A stretch of 64,000 nucleotides of DNA from Gnetum montanum (Eukaryota; Streptophyta; Gnetopsida; Gnetales; Gnetaceae): assembly GCA_015680685.1 (NCBI GenBank), contig MNCI01016050.1, positions 1-64,000 on the forward strand, written 5' to 3'. Position 1 is the stretch's first letter; each line of letters opens with the position of its first letter. Under the pieces are notes generated by a model. It was not told where the DNA came from. It searched no databases and saw only the letters and a list, made by a program, of their open reading frames with translations. The translations under genes and the position numbers were made by a program. Shown piece by piece: positions 46,790 through 59,036 of the stretch.

Positions 46790-47180
46790 GCATAAATTAA
46801 CCTAAATAACAAATCATTATTATTTAATATCATTTTGACCTCATTCTACCATCATTTGATATCATTTTACATCATTTGACATCATTTGACCTTTTTGGCC
46901 TTATTTTACCTCAATTCTACATCATTTGATATCATTTGGCATCATTTAGACCTTATTCGAGCTCATTTTACACCATTTTGCATTATTTTGACCTCATTTG
47001 GTTCTTATTTAACCTTATTCTACATCATTATGCATCATTTGGCCCTCATTCTACCTTAATCTACCTTGTTTTGCCTAATTTTACCTAGTTTTTCCTAGTT
47101 TCACCTTGTTGTAACCTTATTTTACCTTGTTATACCTTATTTTACTTTATTTTGACCTTGTTTTACTTTATTGTGCTATA
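46790..47180. repeat. Degenerate simple-sequence tract (CATTTTAC / CATCATTTGAC / CCTTATTTTAC)
   Basis: A long run of short related words such as CATCATTTGA, TTGACCTCATT and ACCTTATTTTACCTTG, with no strict period. On one strand it is purine-poor. It looks like an old, slipped microsatellite or minisatellite. Confidence 0.75.
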
Positions 47181-50100
47181 TTATTAAAGCACTTTACATT
47201 ATTTTAACATTTTTTAACAATTTTATCATGTAGATGCCATTTTATGTACTTATATTAACATGCAGGATTGAGCTAGGAAGATGAGGAAGCAAATTCAACT
47301 AGACTTAAAGCTTATGTAGATCCTTCTAGTGATGTCAATTAATCAAATGACCTTGAGCACTTAAACCCTGAGCTTGGAAGCATTTTGATCATATAGTCTT
47401 AATACCCTAAAGTGGCCTAAGTACTCTTGACTGTGAAGCTAGAAACATCATAGAGGATTTCTTAGTCAAATTCCCTATTTCAATCCACAATGATGAGGAG
47501 AAAATCCTAAAACCAAGTTCCTTACTAGAACCTTTGTTTGTTCAAGACATCACTAGAGTTTTGCAAGGAAACATTAAAGTCTTTACATGGCCTTAATTAC
47601 ATCTAATGTTAACATATTTGCTTTTATTGTTTTTGGCCTTTCTAATAGACTTGAATGAGCATGTGATGTTGATGAATCTTGTACCCTATAACAAGTGAGC
47701 CTACATGACCTCCTATCTCTTTTTGGCATTGAAAAATACTACAAACTTTTTATGAATTTGTGAATCAAGATATAGAGCTCACATATTTTGCAAATTGTAA
47801 TCAATGGTGACCTACATTTGTTTATTGTCTCATGTAACTACGTGTAACCTCTTATTGTCTCATAGTTTTGCTTGCAGGATGAGCTTGAAGTCATTGTAGA
47901 GGTGTGATTCATCTTAGTGGTGAGTCACTATGTGATTTTGATACATGAGATTCAACTAGCTTGTTCAACCATGCCAATAGTGCTTGCCCCATATTAGCTC
48001 AATTAATTCTACTAATCCATAACCCTGTAACTAAACTTTAGCCTTCCCTACCTTGCTATTGATGAAAACCTATATTTGATATTCATACATCATGGTCATG
48101 TGACTCTCTCAACATGCTTAATCATCAAGTTTGTTGAATGTAACTATTAGACTTTATTCTACATTCTTATAGTGTAGAACTATGGAAGTCAATGAAATGG
48201 AGGACCACGAGTTACATGGATGTTAAGTTTCCAAAATTATGATGAAGAATGTCCATTTAATTGACTCTTAAGAAAGAAAGAAACAACTCTCTTATTATTC
48301 AATCTCTAATACAAACATCATTCAAAGCAATCCAATTCACTCTTAATCTCTATATCTTCAAAAATTCTCTGACTATCTATCTTGTCATTCTACTCCTTCC
48401 ACTCTTTTGTTGGCTAATTTATAGTTTTGCTTCAATTCGATGCTAAAATGACTTAAGTTGGTGGTTGGAATAACATCAAGCTAATGGTTGCAATCTAGGT
48501 GTAAGTTGTAACTAGGTCACAACTCACAGCCAAATGAAGAATCACAAAGTTAATCAACCACTGCAAGTAACTACAATCAGTAGTGTTAGTCAACAATTTC
48601 CAATAGTCGAGCACGTGAATCCTAATGCTCAAGTGATCAATTAGGCTAAGAGATCCATAATAGTTGCACTAGAGGTGTGAGTCGTAGGGACTCACACTGA
48701 TGAATTCCAATTTTTTGTTGAAGATAAATTATGAGTGGCTGTCAGCTACATGATAGAAATTCAGTGCTACAAGCTCATGTGGGTCACATGAGCTTGCAAT
48801 ACCTTGCCAAACTTGAATTTAATTTCTTGTGTTACCCACATATCTATTTGAAGTTAACTTCAATTGCTTCTCTCTCTTCTATCTTATGAAAATTGACTCC
48901 CAATTATTGTAATATGATCATTGTTCTTTTTATGAGTTCAAAACTTATTGAAGATCCCATTTCGACCTATGACTCTAAACTACAGGTATTTGTGAGTCAT
49001 ATGAGCCCATAGCTCCCTATCCAAATCTGAAAATTGATGAAACCAATAGAAAGAAATATCAATTCATGTCCTAAAATAGTCTTCAACTAGTTCTTGATCT
49101 TTCTAATTAAAGAGGGTGGAAGATTGCATGTGAATTAATGGGAATTACAATAAATAAATGAAGCATATCATAAGATCAATGCATATATATCATAATACCC
49201 CATGAATATACAAAAAGAAGAGAAAAGGAGAAAAAGAAATAGAAAAAAAAATGCTCAAGCTAGAGGAGATTAGCTATTAGGACGTGAATTGATGCTCTTT
49301 GTCCTTTTTTTCTCTCTTTTTCTTTTTCTTTTTTTCTTTTTTTTTGTAAGCTTGGATAGGTAGCTAGGGGATCATGTGACATGCAGCCACCCACATCTCG
49401 AATTCTCAACTCATAAAATGAGTTCTAATCAATTTGGAACTCATCAAGGTAACAATTCTCATCCTACAATCGATGGAAGTTGAATTCCAACATAAGAGGA
49501 TTAAAGAGCAAGTGGAGTTAGCTTTAAGAGGAGATGGCAATAGCACAAAAGCTATATCCACTCTAGACAAGGTATTTCCAACTCATGTGATCCACATGAG
49601 CTCGTAACTTAAAGTTCCTTCATCATGCCGCTTGCAGCCACTTGCAATTTAATTGAAAATAGAAAAGAAATTCCATCAGTGTGAGCTCATGTGGCTCACA
49701 CTAATTTCATAGCCATCATAAATCTTTTCAACTTGGTTCAACAATTTTACCATTTGAATTTGAATACTTGGCTATTGAGAATGGTTGAGTAAGATTGCTA
49801 ATCATAGTAGTTTGTAGTAGTTGATTGACTTGGAGATTCTTCTTTGGACAAGAAGCTACAACCCAGATGAAACCCATAATTGGCTATAGCCATTAGTCGA
49901 AAGTTATTTTTAACCATCAACTAGAGTCATTTTAATAGTGATTTTGAAGCATAACTACAAGATATAGATAGATACATAGAGAATAGGAAATATAAAGATA
50001 CACAGAGAATAGGAGATAGATATTCATAGAATTTGCAAATCTAAGAATTGGAGTTATTCATGATTGTTGTAATGACAATTATTTCTTGAGTTTGATGTTG

Positions 50101-50850
50101 AATAATAATGTATATGTTTTTGTTAGATTGAATTAATGTTTAGCATACTTCACCATAATTATGACAACTTACCGTCACATAACCCATGGAGTCCTCCATT
50201 TGACTGGCTTTTTCATTCTATTGTGCAAGTACTCCAAATAAGAAATTTAAATAACATTTTGGTGTTGTTGCAATCACTATGGGTTATGGTGATATTTTCT
50301 AGATTTAAACATTATTTTATTTTTTATTTTTAGTGATATTGTATTTATTTATATGGATTTGAATTGGTCTATTAATTTGTATTTATTATAATTATTATAA
50401 TTTCAAGTAACATTGATTGATGTGTAAATGCTTCTTATTAATTTGAAGATACTAATGATTAATGAAGCACTTGTTCACACTCAATGATCTTGATAGTAGG
50501 CTTGGATTTTGTTAATTCTTTCCTTTTGCCTACTTTTCACTTGTTGTTTCTTATAGGTTTATGGTTCAGATTCATGAGAAGGACCAAATATTGGTACATG
50601 ATATTGTTTCTCCTTTATAGGTATCAAAGAAAAGATATAAGAAAATTTCAATGTCATCAAAGGAATCATCTCCATCTCAGAACTCCAAAGGTTAAGAGGA
50701 CCAAAGTTCATTCTAGAAGGAAGGACCACCAATTTCTTAGGTATATCTGCAAACTCCTACAAGTACAGGCACTAGGATTCCAATGGTAAACGAACTTCAT
50801 ATTTTGATTACTATTACTACAAGTAGAAGTCAATTTTCAGCCCTATTTTG
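47181..50850. other. Unassigned repeat-like DNA
   Basis: No gene recognised. Notable parts are a purine-rich tract at 49205-49250 followed by a pyrimidine-rich tract at 49300-49346, and recurrent CTCATGTG...CACATGAG words at 48770-49700. A gag leader may begin shortly before 50850. Short open frames (48261-48446, 50484-50789) show no family motif. Confidence 0.35.
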
Positions 50851-50879
50851 TAGTCAAGTATTAATGACTAGTCAAGATG

Positions 50880-51743
50880 TTAAGATTAAAAAATTATCAA
50901 AATTTCCTTAATTTTATGGTATAGATGATGAAGATCCATATTATAATATTCAAGTAATTGAAACACTAATAGTCACATGTGATAATAATATTATAGAATG
51001 TACTAAGATGAGTGTTTTTCTTTTTACGTTTACAAATTATGCATTATCGTGGTACAAGTCATTAAAATAATATTTCATCCAGTATTGGGAAGGTTTTATG
51101 AATGGGTTTTTAAATTGATTTTTATCTTCTATGAAAATACACCAATATAAGAAATAACTTTCAGGCTTCCAATAAAAAGAAAATAAAACTTATGAATAGG
51201 CCTGGAAGCATTTTAAAGACATCAAGGTAAGGTACCCTAATCATGGTTTTTGGAATATCATTTGTTAGGATTTTTTTCTTGACAATTTAACACCTATTAT
51301 ATGACAAAATATTGACTTTTCTTGTGGTGGTACAATTCCAAGAATGACACCAAAAGTAGTGTTTGATGTGTTAGATCAAATAGTAGATCAAAGAAAAAGT
51401 TGACCTATTAATAAAAAACTAATATGCTAGAACACATTGTGATGATAGGCTTGGCAAAATAAATTGAAGAGGTTAATAATAAATTATCATCTTTATTTAT
51501 GTTGTCTAGTACTAGTATGTAGGGTCAATCATTCTAGTATCCACAATAAGCATCATTAGTTCATACAAATGAGGAAATTCACTAATCAACCATAGGCTAG
51601 AGATATGGATTTTCCTTATGCTTGTGTAATATATGAAGAGATTGATCATACTACTCATGATTGTTTCATTATACCTTTTATTAATGAACAAGTAAATGTT
51701 ATAGGTAGTCAAGGTGGACTAGGGAGGAGTGCAACTTCACAAG
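50880..51743 (+). pseudogene. Gypsy-type gag fragment, cut by E4
   Basis: Forward frame FYGIDDEDPYYNIQVIE, then FTNYALSWYKSLK, QYWEGFMNGF, a KENKTYE-AWKHFKDIKVRYP block, then GGTIPRMTPKVVFDVLDQIV. This follows the Athila-type gag domain (DPYxHLxxF, AxxWxxSLPxGSI, ESFYEAWERFKDL...CPHHG, GG.l..KTP..a..lI). Stops are frequent. The sequence runs up to the last base before the E4 LTR, so E4 appears to have inserted into it. Confidence 0.65.
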
Positions 51744-52594
51744 TGATGAGTAGCTAGGCACCCCTATGCCCAACCATGTGAATCATGGGTGTTCACACGT
51801 GACTCGGTCGAACTTCGTAGACTGTAAGCACTTAGCACACACCAAACCCCAACCAGCAAAACCTTCTGTTAGAATGGTCATTGTCTTCCCAACCTCCCTA
51901 GTGATGTTCTGATTGTGATGGTTAAGTGAGATTGAGGCAAATGATTTTTATGGCTTTTTTTCACTTTATCTTTTAGTGTCTAAGTCTTGAAATGAACTGT
52001 AAGAAATGGAATATTACATAATCTATAATTATCCTAATCTATATCTTAACTCTTCCTAGGATAAGTATCCAATCCCATCTTCTGTGCACATCCTGCGCAT
52101 CCCCTAACAACTATTGGGTTACCAGACGTTAAGCGTCACTAGGTTGCCAAGTGTTGGGTTTATGTTCAAGATGGTCGTACTTATGGTTTTTACCAACTAT
52201 AAAAGAGTGATGACGATTAAAGTAATAATAACAAAACTTAAGCAACTATTAAAGTATAGAAATATTAAACTATTAAATGCATTAAATGACTAAGTCCAAT
52301 TTCTACAAGGAATGTTAGAAAAGCTCGTCTTTATTGTCATTCATGCTAATGGGCTCAGGTACATCAGTGCTTGAATAAAGAGCCAGACACCTTTCTCACA
52401 CCTACTACGGGCACCTGGAAAATATTCTAACTCTAATGGAAACAAACTGCAAGAGCTTCACTACAACTTCCAAAAAGGTACCTAAGTGTCACAAAAGCAC
52501 ACTTATTTATACACTAGAATAGGTTCCACATAAACGGGGCCATGTAGATGCATGGAAAAATGCGTCGATGCATTGACTATTTAGTTCTTCATCA
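51744..52594 (-). repeat. 3' LTR of E4
   Basis: 851 bp. On the minus strand it begins TGATGAAGAACT at 52594 and ends CTAGCTACTCATCA at 51744. TATAAATA is at 52511-52504, and the CACAAGTG and GGTTGGGCATAGG blocks are present. On its strand it is preceded by GTGGGGGTA. The G/C content and remaining CpGs are higher than in the other copies, which suggests that E4 is the youngest. Confidence 0.85.
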
Positions 52595-52808
52595 TACCCC
52601 CACGACTGAGTAAAAACTTGTCCTCAAGTTTCATTACAATTTGGAAGGTATGAACTTCTTATTACACATACATGACTTAACACACATGACACAACACCAA
52701 TTTTACCAATGCACCAAGTGCTCGAGTGTACAGAGAGGAAAAATTTACAAAAATGGTGGTGTTCAGAGACAAAATTAAACACCTCAATGCAAAAATTGCT
52801 AGAGAAGA
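52595..52808 (-). mobile_element. E4 3' untranslated region with polypurine tract
   Basis: Between the extra ORF stop and the LTR. It includes the family block CTTGAGGACAAGTTTTTACTC and the polypurine tract TGGGGGTA next to the LTR. No gene is seen. Confidence 0.65.
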
Positions 52809-55653
52809 TCATACCATCCCTGGTGGTGGTGGTTCTAACGAACCTTCACCAACCCTTGGCACATGTGGCAGTGGTGGCGTGGATGATGGTTGCCCTGCAA
52901 CAACTACAACTTCCAGAGGCAACTAGAAGGCCTCCAAGAGAGCCCTCATTTTCTCTTCCTTGCTTCTAGGATCGTTCACTGTCCAAGCAAATTTGCCAAT
53001 GTGAGCCGGGATTGGAACCTCCCAAGGGCATGGAAGTGCAGGGAAGAGTTCTTTTAGATTGAAAAACTAGGCTGCAAACTATTTTTGTTCGATGTCGAAC
53101 GTTTGGATTGATGTTTGCAGCTACTAGTAGTCATTCATTTGTTGAGCCAAGTTCTCGGCAACCTCACGTTGTCCTTCAAAATGCATGTGGAGAACCTCGA
53201 GTTCCGCATTTTCTGTCTCCAATTTTTTTGTCACATTATGCACTTGGAACTCATCCTCGTATAGAGAATATGAGGTAGCCACTTATTTTTCTAGGTGAGA
53301 CAATAGTCTTCCAGCTGTTAGCATAGCCAGGTTTGCATAGTGAAGGTTCGCCAACTCCATGTACTCTATCATTTCTTCAATTTGTAGTTCCTTGAGGTAG
53401 ATTTCAGCCTAGTTGTAGGCATTCAACCCATTAAAGATGGGTTGCCACACCTCACCTCCTTCTCAAAGTTGTTGGAGCCCTTGGTTCAATTTGGCCTTAG
53501 TGACTTGAATATGCTTTTCATTGACTTCCTTCTATAATCCCACTTGGTCCCTGTAATGATTTTTAACTTTCTCAAACTTAAGGGCTTTACTTTTCCAAGC
53601 GACGATTTCAATGGTTGATTTTTACCACAAGGCACGAACCTCCTCCATAGACAGATTCCAATTTTCAATGGCTAACCTCCTCACATCAGCGTTCACCCTG
53701 GCTAGTTCTTCCTGCTGTTGGTGGATAAAGCTTTTCATGTGTTTATTTTCATCACTAACATTGCAAAGGTGATGAACTTCTGTGGTCAACTTGACATTCT
53801 CTTGGTGAACCTCTGTCAAGCCTTGTTTAGATGATATGCACAAATGTCTGCCAAGGACTTATCAAAGATCGTCGATTCGTGCTCATCCTCAACGATCTGG
53901 AGTTTGACTTGAAACTTTTGAAAAGCTTCATCTCTAGTGAGTTCATGATTAAGGAGAGCTGGATTGGCAAGTTGGACCCTTCATTGGGCAACTTTGATTG
54001 CCAAGCATTGACAATTGGCTTGAGAAACTTCAAGTTGCCCCTCCAAAATGAGGCTCTTACCCTTTGCCAAGAGTAGCTCTGACTGGGTTGCAATGATGTT
54101 ATCCGGAAGATCAAAGACATCTGAAATTGGTTGCCCGGTTCCCACCAGTTGGTCCAACAGTTCTTCATGTTTGGCTGCATTGATCCTACTACATGAAGTT
54201 TCGGTGGATGCCTGTACATCTTTTAGTACATGTACATCTGGTACAAATGCCTCCAGTGCATTAAGGGCCATAGGAATCATGTTAGAAATCACTTTAGCCA
54301 TAATCTCCTGTCCCTGGTGCTACATCACCAGGACTGTCACCCCCTCTCCATCCTCCAAGAGTACCGAAAAAGTAGCAGCATTTCCTGAAATTTTAGGAAA
54401 TAATTGGTGGATGGATACCATTACTTCTCGGACATTAGGATCAGTTCTTGTGGGTACTTATGTTCGAGCGATAGAGAACATTGGCCCTACTCTTTCTAGC
54501 AGACTTACTAATCGAGCCACTTGCTCTAGGTGGCTCATTGCAGGGCAATAGACCAAAGGGTCTTCTCCTCCACCAGTCCCTCCAGATTGCTCTTGTTGGC
54601 TCAAGAGCGATTGTTGGATTTCACGTATTTGTTTTGTGATGGTTTGTGAACCTAACCTCATTGTTTGCGTAGGTGGTTGCTACTCTTCCTCAATTTGTGT
54701 GGTGGCCGAAGTCTTGTCTTTCATCATTTCCTGTCATGAGGTAATCGAGGCATGCTAAACTATATCGTTGGCGTATCGTGCTATCCCTGCCAGTTTGCAT
54801 AATTTCCTAATTAAGTAGGGAAAGGGTAGATCCTGCCTTCCATGTTCGCTTTCAACGAATCTTTTCTCAATCTCTAAAAAAAACAATTGTGGAAGGCTCA
54901 TTGGGAATTTTTCGCTTAGAGCGGCACACACACGAGCGGAGAAGGTAGTGATCTTGCTGGGTCCAGCACCGTTGGATTCAAGTGTTAAGATGTAATTTTT
55001 GAATATACCCTCTCCACAGAGGTTAGAGTGCTAAACTCTTTGCGATCCACCCCATAGCATCGCCTGATCCACTCCCCTTTTACCTCGGGATCTGCTTGCT
55101 TAGGAATCTCTTTCACATCCACTCTGGTCTCAGGCAACCCCAAATCTTGTGCGATTGCTTCTGTAGAGTAAGAGACATAGATGTCCTTCATTCTTACTCC
55201 AGACCTTGGCTGCCGATTTTTCTAGAAGAGATAAGTTTCTCCTAAATATTATTCACCACTAGATGTGATGATTAGCCACATAGGAGAGTTTTGCAATTGG
55301 ATCTTCACCTCTTCTGGTGCATTCTCAAGTAATGGTCCAAAGTTCAACTCTTGCAAGACCATTTGTTACACCTCCCTTGGCCTAATAGTGTCAAGACATG
55401 CTTGGGTCAAGGTGACCTCAAGTCATGGCGCTATCACTGGAGTCTCATCCCCTTGTGATTTTTCGTTGGTGATCTCCTCTTCAGGAATCTGATGAATAGA
55501 TTCCACATCAGGCCCTTCATGGAGGGGGCCAGTTGCATGGGAGCCCTCCACGTGCTCTGGGTGCTACACATCTTGTCCTCTTCCTATTTGTGGTCACTTG
55601 TCCCTTGGTTGTGATAGTCCTTCTCCCCTTATATGCCTTGGGTTCGGTGCCAT
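52809..55653 (-). pseudogene. E4 extra ORF (plant transposon-like domain plus coiled coil), best preserved copy
   Basis: About 948 codons, from ATGGCACCGAAC at 55653 to TGA at 52809. N-terminal region: MAPNPRHIRGEGLSQPRD, then Glu/Pro-rich. Globular domain: MWLIITSSGE, then MKDIYVSYSTEAIAQDLGLP, KGEWIRRCYGVDRKEF and VERVYSKI-S-HLNP. The polar linker includes MRLGSQTITKQIREIQQSL. Long coiled coil: ALNALEAFVPDVHVLKDVQ, then HEELLDQLVG, LLLAKGKSLILEGQLEVSQA, GLTEVHQENVKLTTEVHHLC and RRLAIENWNLSMEEVRAL. C-terminus: KMRALLEAF and a Pro-rich tail. A few stops and shifts remain. The location after pol and the sense orientation are like env-like ORFs, but no signal peptide or transmembrane helix is visible. 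Function is unknown. Confidence 0.75.
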
Positions 55654-55672
55654 CTGCAATCAAACATAACCA
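55654..55672 (-). promoter_or_regulatory. Putative 3' splice site at the extra ORF start
   Basis: On the minus strand TTATGTTTGATTGCAG ends exactly at the ATG. E2 has TTATGTTTGTGATCATAG and E3 has TTATGTTGTGATTACAA at the same place. The E3 form differs from a CAG acceptor only by G-to-A changes. This could create a spliced mRNA for the extra ORF, as known for env-like ORFs of some plant retroelements. It is inference. Confidence 0.4.
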
Positions 55673-55908
55673 CTAATTAAATTGTGCACAAGTTGCTTAA
55701 AATGACCCTTATACACCTTATCATTTTGACTAGGTTATGGTGCTAGCACGTGCATCTCATTAAATTTCCTGGAGTATTAGTTGATGGGTTAGAACCAAAA
55801 AACAATAAGGCATGAGTTGGAGTTTAAACTATTGTTTTTGTTCCTTCCCTTAAGAGGTGTTAAGTCTTTATTTATTTTAATTGTAAGTAATTAATTAATT
55901 TTAATAGA

Positions 55909-55935
55909 CCCCCCCCCCCCCCCCCCCCCGCCCCC
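55909..55935. repeat. Homopolymer C tract (G on the element strand)
   Basis: 21 C, one G, then 5 C. Such tracts are prone to length errors in sequencing. Confidence 0.9.
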
Positions 55936-57565
55936 ATGACTGAGAGCATACCTCCAGTTGCTAAAGAGAAGAAGGATAGGTTGATTAGGATGCATGGTAG
56001 ACAACGTAAGTGCTTGGAAGAAGAGGCGAGGCAGAAAAAATGAAAAATCTCCCCCAAATTTGTTTACAAAATAACCAAACATGTAACAAGAAATGGGGGT
56101 ATATATAGAGTTTTGGTGCTACATCGATGGGGCTGCGTATACTTGGCCATGTATATGCAGGGGGCTACGTATGTGGGGCCACGTCGATGCAAGTGGTTGT
56201 GCACATTGACCAGCATTGACTAGCCCAATAAAAGCCTAAAAATGGATTTAAAATGCCAAATTGAGGTGAGTGAAGAGCATGAGAGACCAAGAACTTGGCT
56301 GAGAGAAAGAGGAAGGTATCATGAAGTCAAAAGTAGGAGAATGTTATGAGAAAGAACTCCACGGAGAAGAAATCGAGCAATGGGTATTATGAAAATAGTA
56401 AACCAACAAAATCAAGAGGATGTGAGACTAACCAATGGGACCAAGGATATGCAAGTAGGTCCTCCCCATAGCAGGCAGTAGCCTTAATAGCCCTTGCATA
56501 TCATCAACACCAAAGTCCATGTGCCCCGGAGTCAAGGAATGGTGATCGCAAGTTAATACTCTCATCCATGAGAACCTGCTGAAGCATTAGGAGTTCATGG
56601 AAGTCACAAAAACTATCAAAACATAAGATGGGTAGTGAGGTGAGTCATGAAGAGAAATGGGTGAAGAGAGAGAAGTGAGAATTGGAATTCTAATTATCGA
56701 TCACATGAAACCCCATGTGAAGTTGTGGTTAAGTGACCTAGTAGGACCTTTCCCAAGTTCAAACCCAAAACCAACCACATACAGTGACATCGCAGTAACA
56801 TGAGAAGACCTGTTCACCCCCGAAGAGTACAAGAATGCACTCATAGAGAACCACCACTCCAACAGGCATGAGAAGAAGGAAGTGAAATGGGACTAAGTTA
56901 GAGGGGACAAAATGAGTCCCATGACTAGTGCTTGTGGCCCATGAGAGGCGATCTAAGGGGTGTGCTTTGAATTCCCACATAGTTATGATTTAATTCTTTT
57001 TTTTTATTTTTGGGAACCACACCATGCAAAGACCTTTGCTTGGTTGCATGCATTCAACCAAGATATGTGCTTTGAATCCTCATGTTTTTTTTTTTAATGT
57101 TTTTGCAATGAGGACCATACCATGCAAGGTCAAATTGCCAAGGAGCTTCCTTGTAGAAAAGAACCTAGAGTAGTAAGAGATCCGTAAGGACACTCTTGCA
57201 ACCTAGGGGACAGAAGAGTACAACAAATATTGCATTCCCCTTGAAGTCACACCCAATCCAAATCATTAGTTCATCCTCGACTCTGGGAACTACACAATTC
57301 ACACATTAATTAAAATGTTTTTAAGTGAAGGGGGTTTGAAAGTTTCCAAAGGAAGGAAAACCATGGAGTGCATGAATGGGTGGATGAAGTGGACTCACAT
57401 TCGATTTTATGAGATGAAAGTAAGCATAAATTCCAAGCACAACAATGAAAGGGTGGGAGCAAGATAAAATAGGTGGACCATTTCATGCAACCCATTGTAA
57501 TGAAAACCAACCACACCATACATCAGATGAAAATAAGATAATTTATTAGTAACCAATTGGAAATG

Positions 57566-57567
<2 letters not shown>

Positions 57568-57610
<43 letters not shown>
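57568..57610. repeat. AC microsatellite
   Basis: About 21 uninterrupted AC units within the E4 spacer. Their length suggests a young, still variable repeat. Confidence 0.95.
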
Positions 57611-57612
<2 letters not shown>

Positions 57613-57749
57613 AATAAACAACAAAGAAATCAAAAAGTAATTAAAGAAATAAAAATTGAGTAAGAATTGGCAAACGTATGAACAATGTTGAAAAACAAAA
57701 GAGTATAAAACAAAAGGTTCCAAAAAAATGAGGAGCTTAGTGGAATGGA

Positions 57750-59036
57750 TCAGCATGGAGGGTAATCTCCCCCACAATGAGGCTGGAAGGAGGAGACTTG
57801 AAAAATGGAACGAGGTTGTCCCTGTGATAATGAGGCAGTAGCATTGGTTTGGTGGAGTTCATGGAAAGGTTTTAATTGTTGCCGATTGACCAATTGCGTT
57901 CTCGAGGGGTCCTCAGGTTTGTGTATAAGCAAGGCCATGGATGGGAAGGTTTCAGAGACAATGTAAGGTCCTTCCCACAGTGTTTGAAACTTGGTCATTT
58001 GCGATACATGTGTGGGGTTCCAGTAAATTACCTTATCTTCACATCTAAATGTTATGTTCCAAATCCTTAGATCATGTTGTTTTTTATTGTAGGCCTTGTG
58101 TATCTCATTTGATGACAGGGCCACCAATCAATTCTCATATAGCACACTTAGGTTGATAAGTCATTCATGTTGTGCTAGTGGTAGGTTAAGACCCAAGTCA
58201 TAGGCTGTAGATAGTGTCTGGAGTTCTACCTGGATTGGAAGTTTCGATAGCTTATTGTACACTAACTCATAGGGAGAGTAACCTATAGGAAGTTTCCAAG
58301 TGGAGCGATAGGCTGAGAGGGCATCGTTAAGTTTGGTGCTCCAATCCCTCCTATATTTACTGATGGTTCGAGTGAGGATTTTGGTGATCTCCCTATTGGT
58401 GACTTTGGCTTGCCCATTGTCTTGGGGGTGATAAGGCATTGTAAATTTATGGGTAACCCCCAAGTGTTGCATGAGTTTACGAAAGGTGGTGCCTATGAAA
58501 TGTGTTCCATTGTCTGAGATGAGTGCACATGGCACTCCTAACCTATTTATGATTTACTATTGGACAAATTGTTTGGTGGTGTTGGAGGAATAATCGATGA
58601 CGGCTACTGCCTCTATCCACTTTGTGCAGTAGTCCACAACAATGATGATGTACACCTTTCTGTTAGATAGGGGTGTGATGGGACCCATGAAGTCGATGCC
58701 TCAGATGTTGAAGGGCTCCAGTGGTTAGATCCACTGTTGAGGTCCCTCCATTCATGCAAACATCCCACCGTCTCTCTGGCATTGTTCACAGGAGCAGGCG
58801 AACCATTGTGCATCCCTGAAAATTGTAGGCCAGTAATATCCTGCAAGCAAGATCTTAATGGACGTGCATCGTCCATCATTGTGGCCCCCACAAGGGCCCT
58901 CATGAGCAACTGTGAGGATGCACAGTGTATCATCATTAGGGACACACCATCGAACTAGGCCATCTGCACACACCTTATAAAGATGGCCATTGATTTCCAT
59001 GAAGCACTTAACCTTATGAAGAAATTGTTGTTTCTG
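57750..59036 (-). pseudogene. E4 integrase
   Basis: On the minus strand, the zinc-binding region AHEGPCGGHNDG...CEQCQ near 58870-58790 keeps the HHCC ligands. In the core, DFMGP (Asp at 58692-58694) and SDNGTHF (Asp at 58512-58514) are kept. The third catalytic residue, expected in NGQAE, reads NGQAK (58404-58406), a G-to-A change that abolishes catalysis. It continues with KLNDALSAYRSTWKLPIGYS, then WNPTHVSQMTKFQTLWEGPY and LKPFHELHQ. No chromodomain is seen, as expected for Athila/Tat. Stops occur near 58785 and 58550. It would have inserted element DNA into the genome. Confidence 0.85.

Larger units (their letters stand above)
55673..57749 (-). mobile_element. E4 pol-to-extra-ORF spacer
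   Basis: About 2.1 kb with no recognisable protein, equal in place and size to the E3 spacer and partly alignable with E2 (56450-56500 with 18395-18455). It contains a poly-C tract and a CA microsatellite. Because it is kept in three copies it may hold intron or regulatory sequence for the downstream ORF. Confidence 0.6.

Noticed and set aside
54048-54551. 167-codon open frame on the plus strand, the longest in the window
   Set aside because: It is the antisense shadow of the E4 extra ORF coiled-coil region. The minus strand has the conserved protein shared by four copies.
57523-57777. Cysteine/valine-repeat protein on the minus strand
   Set aside because: It is only translation of the AC microsatellite and flanking T-rich DNA.
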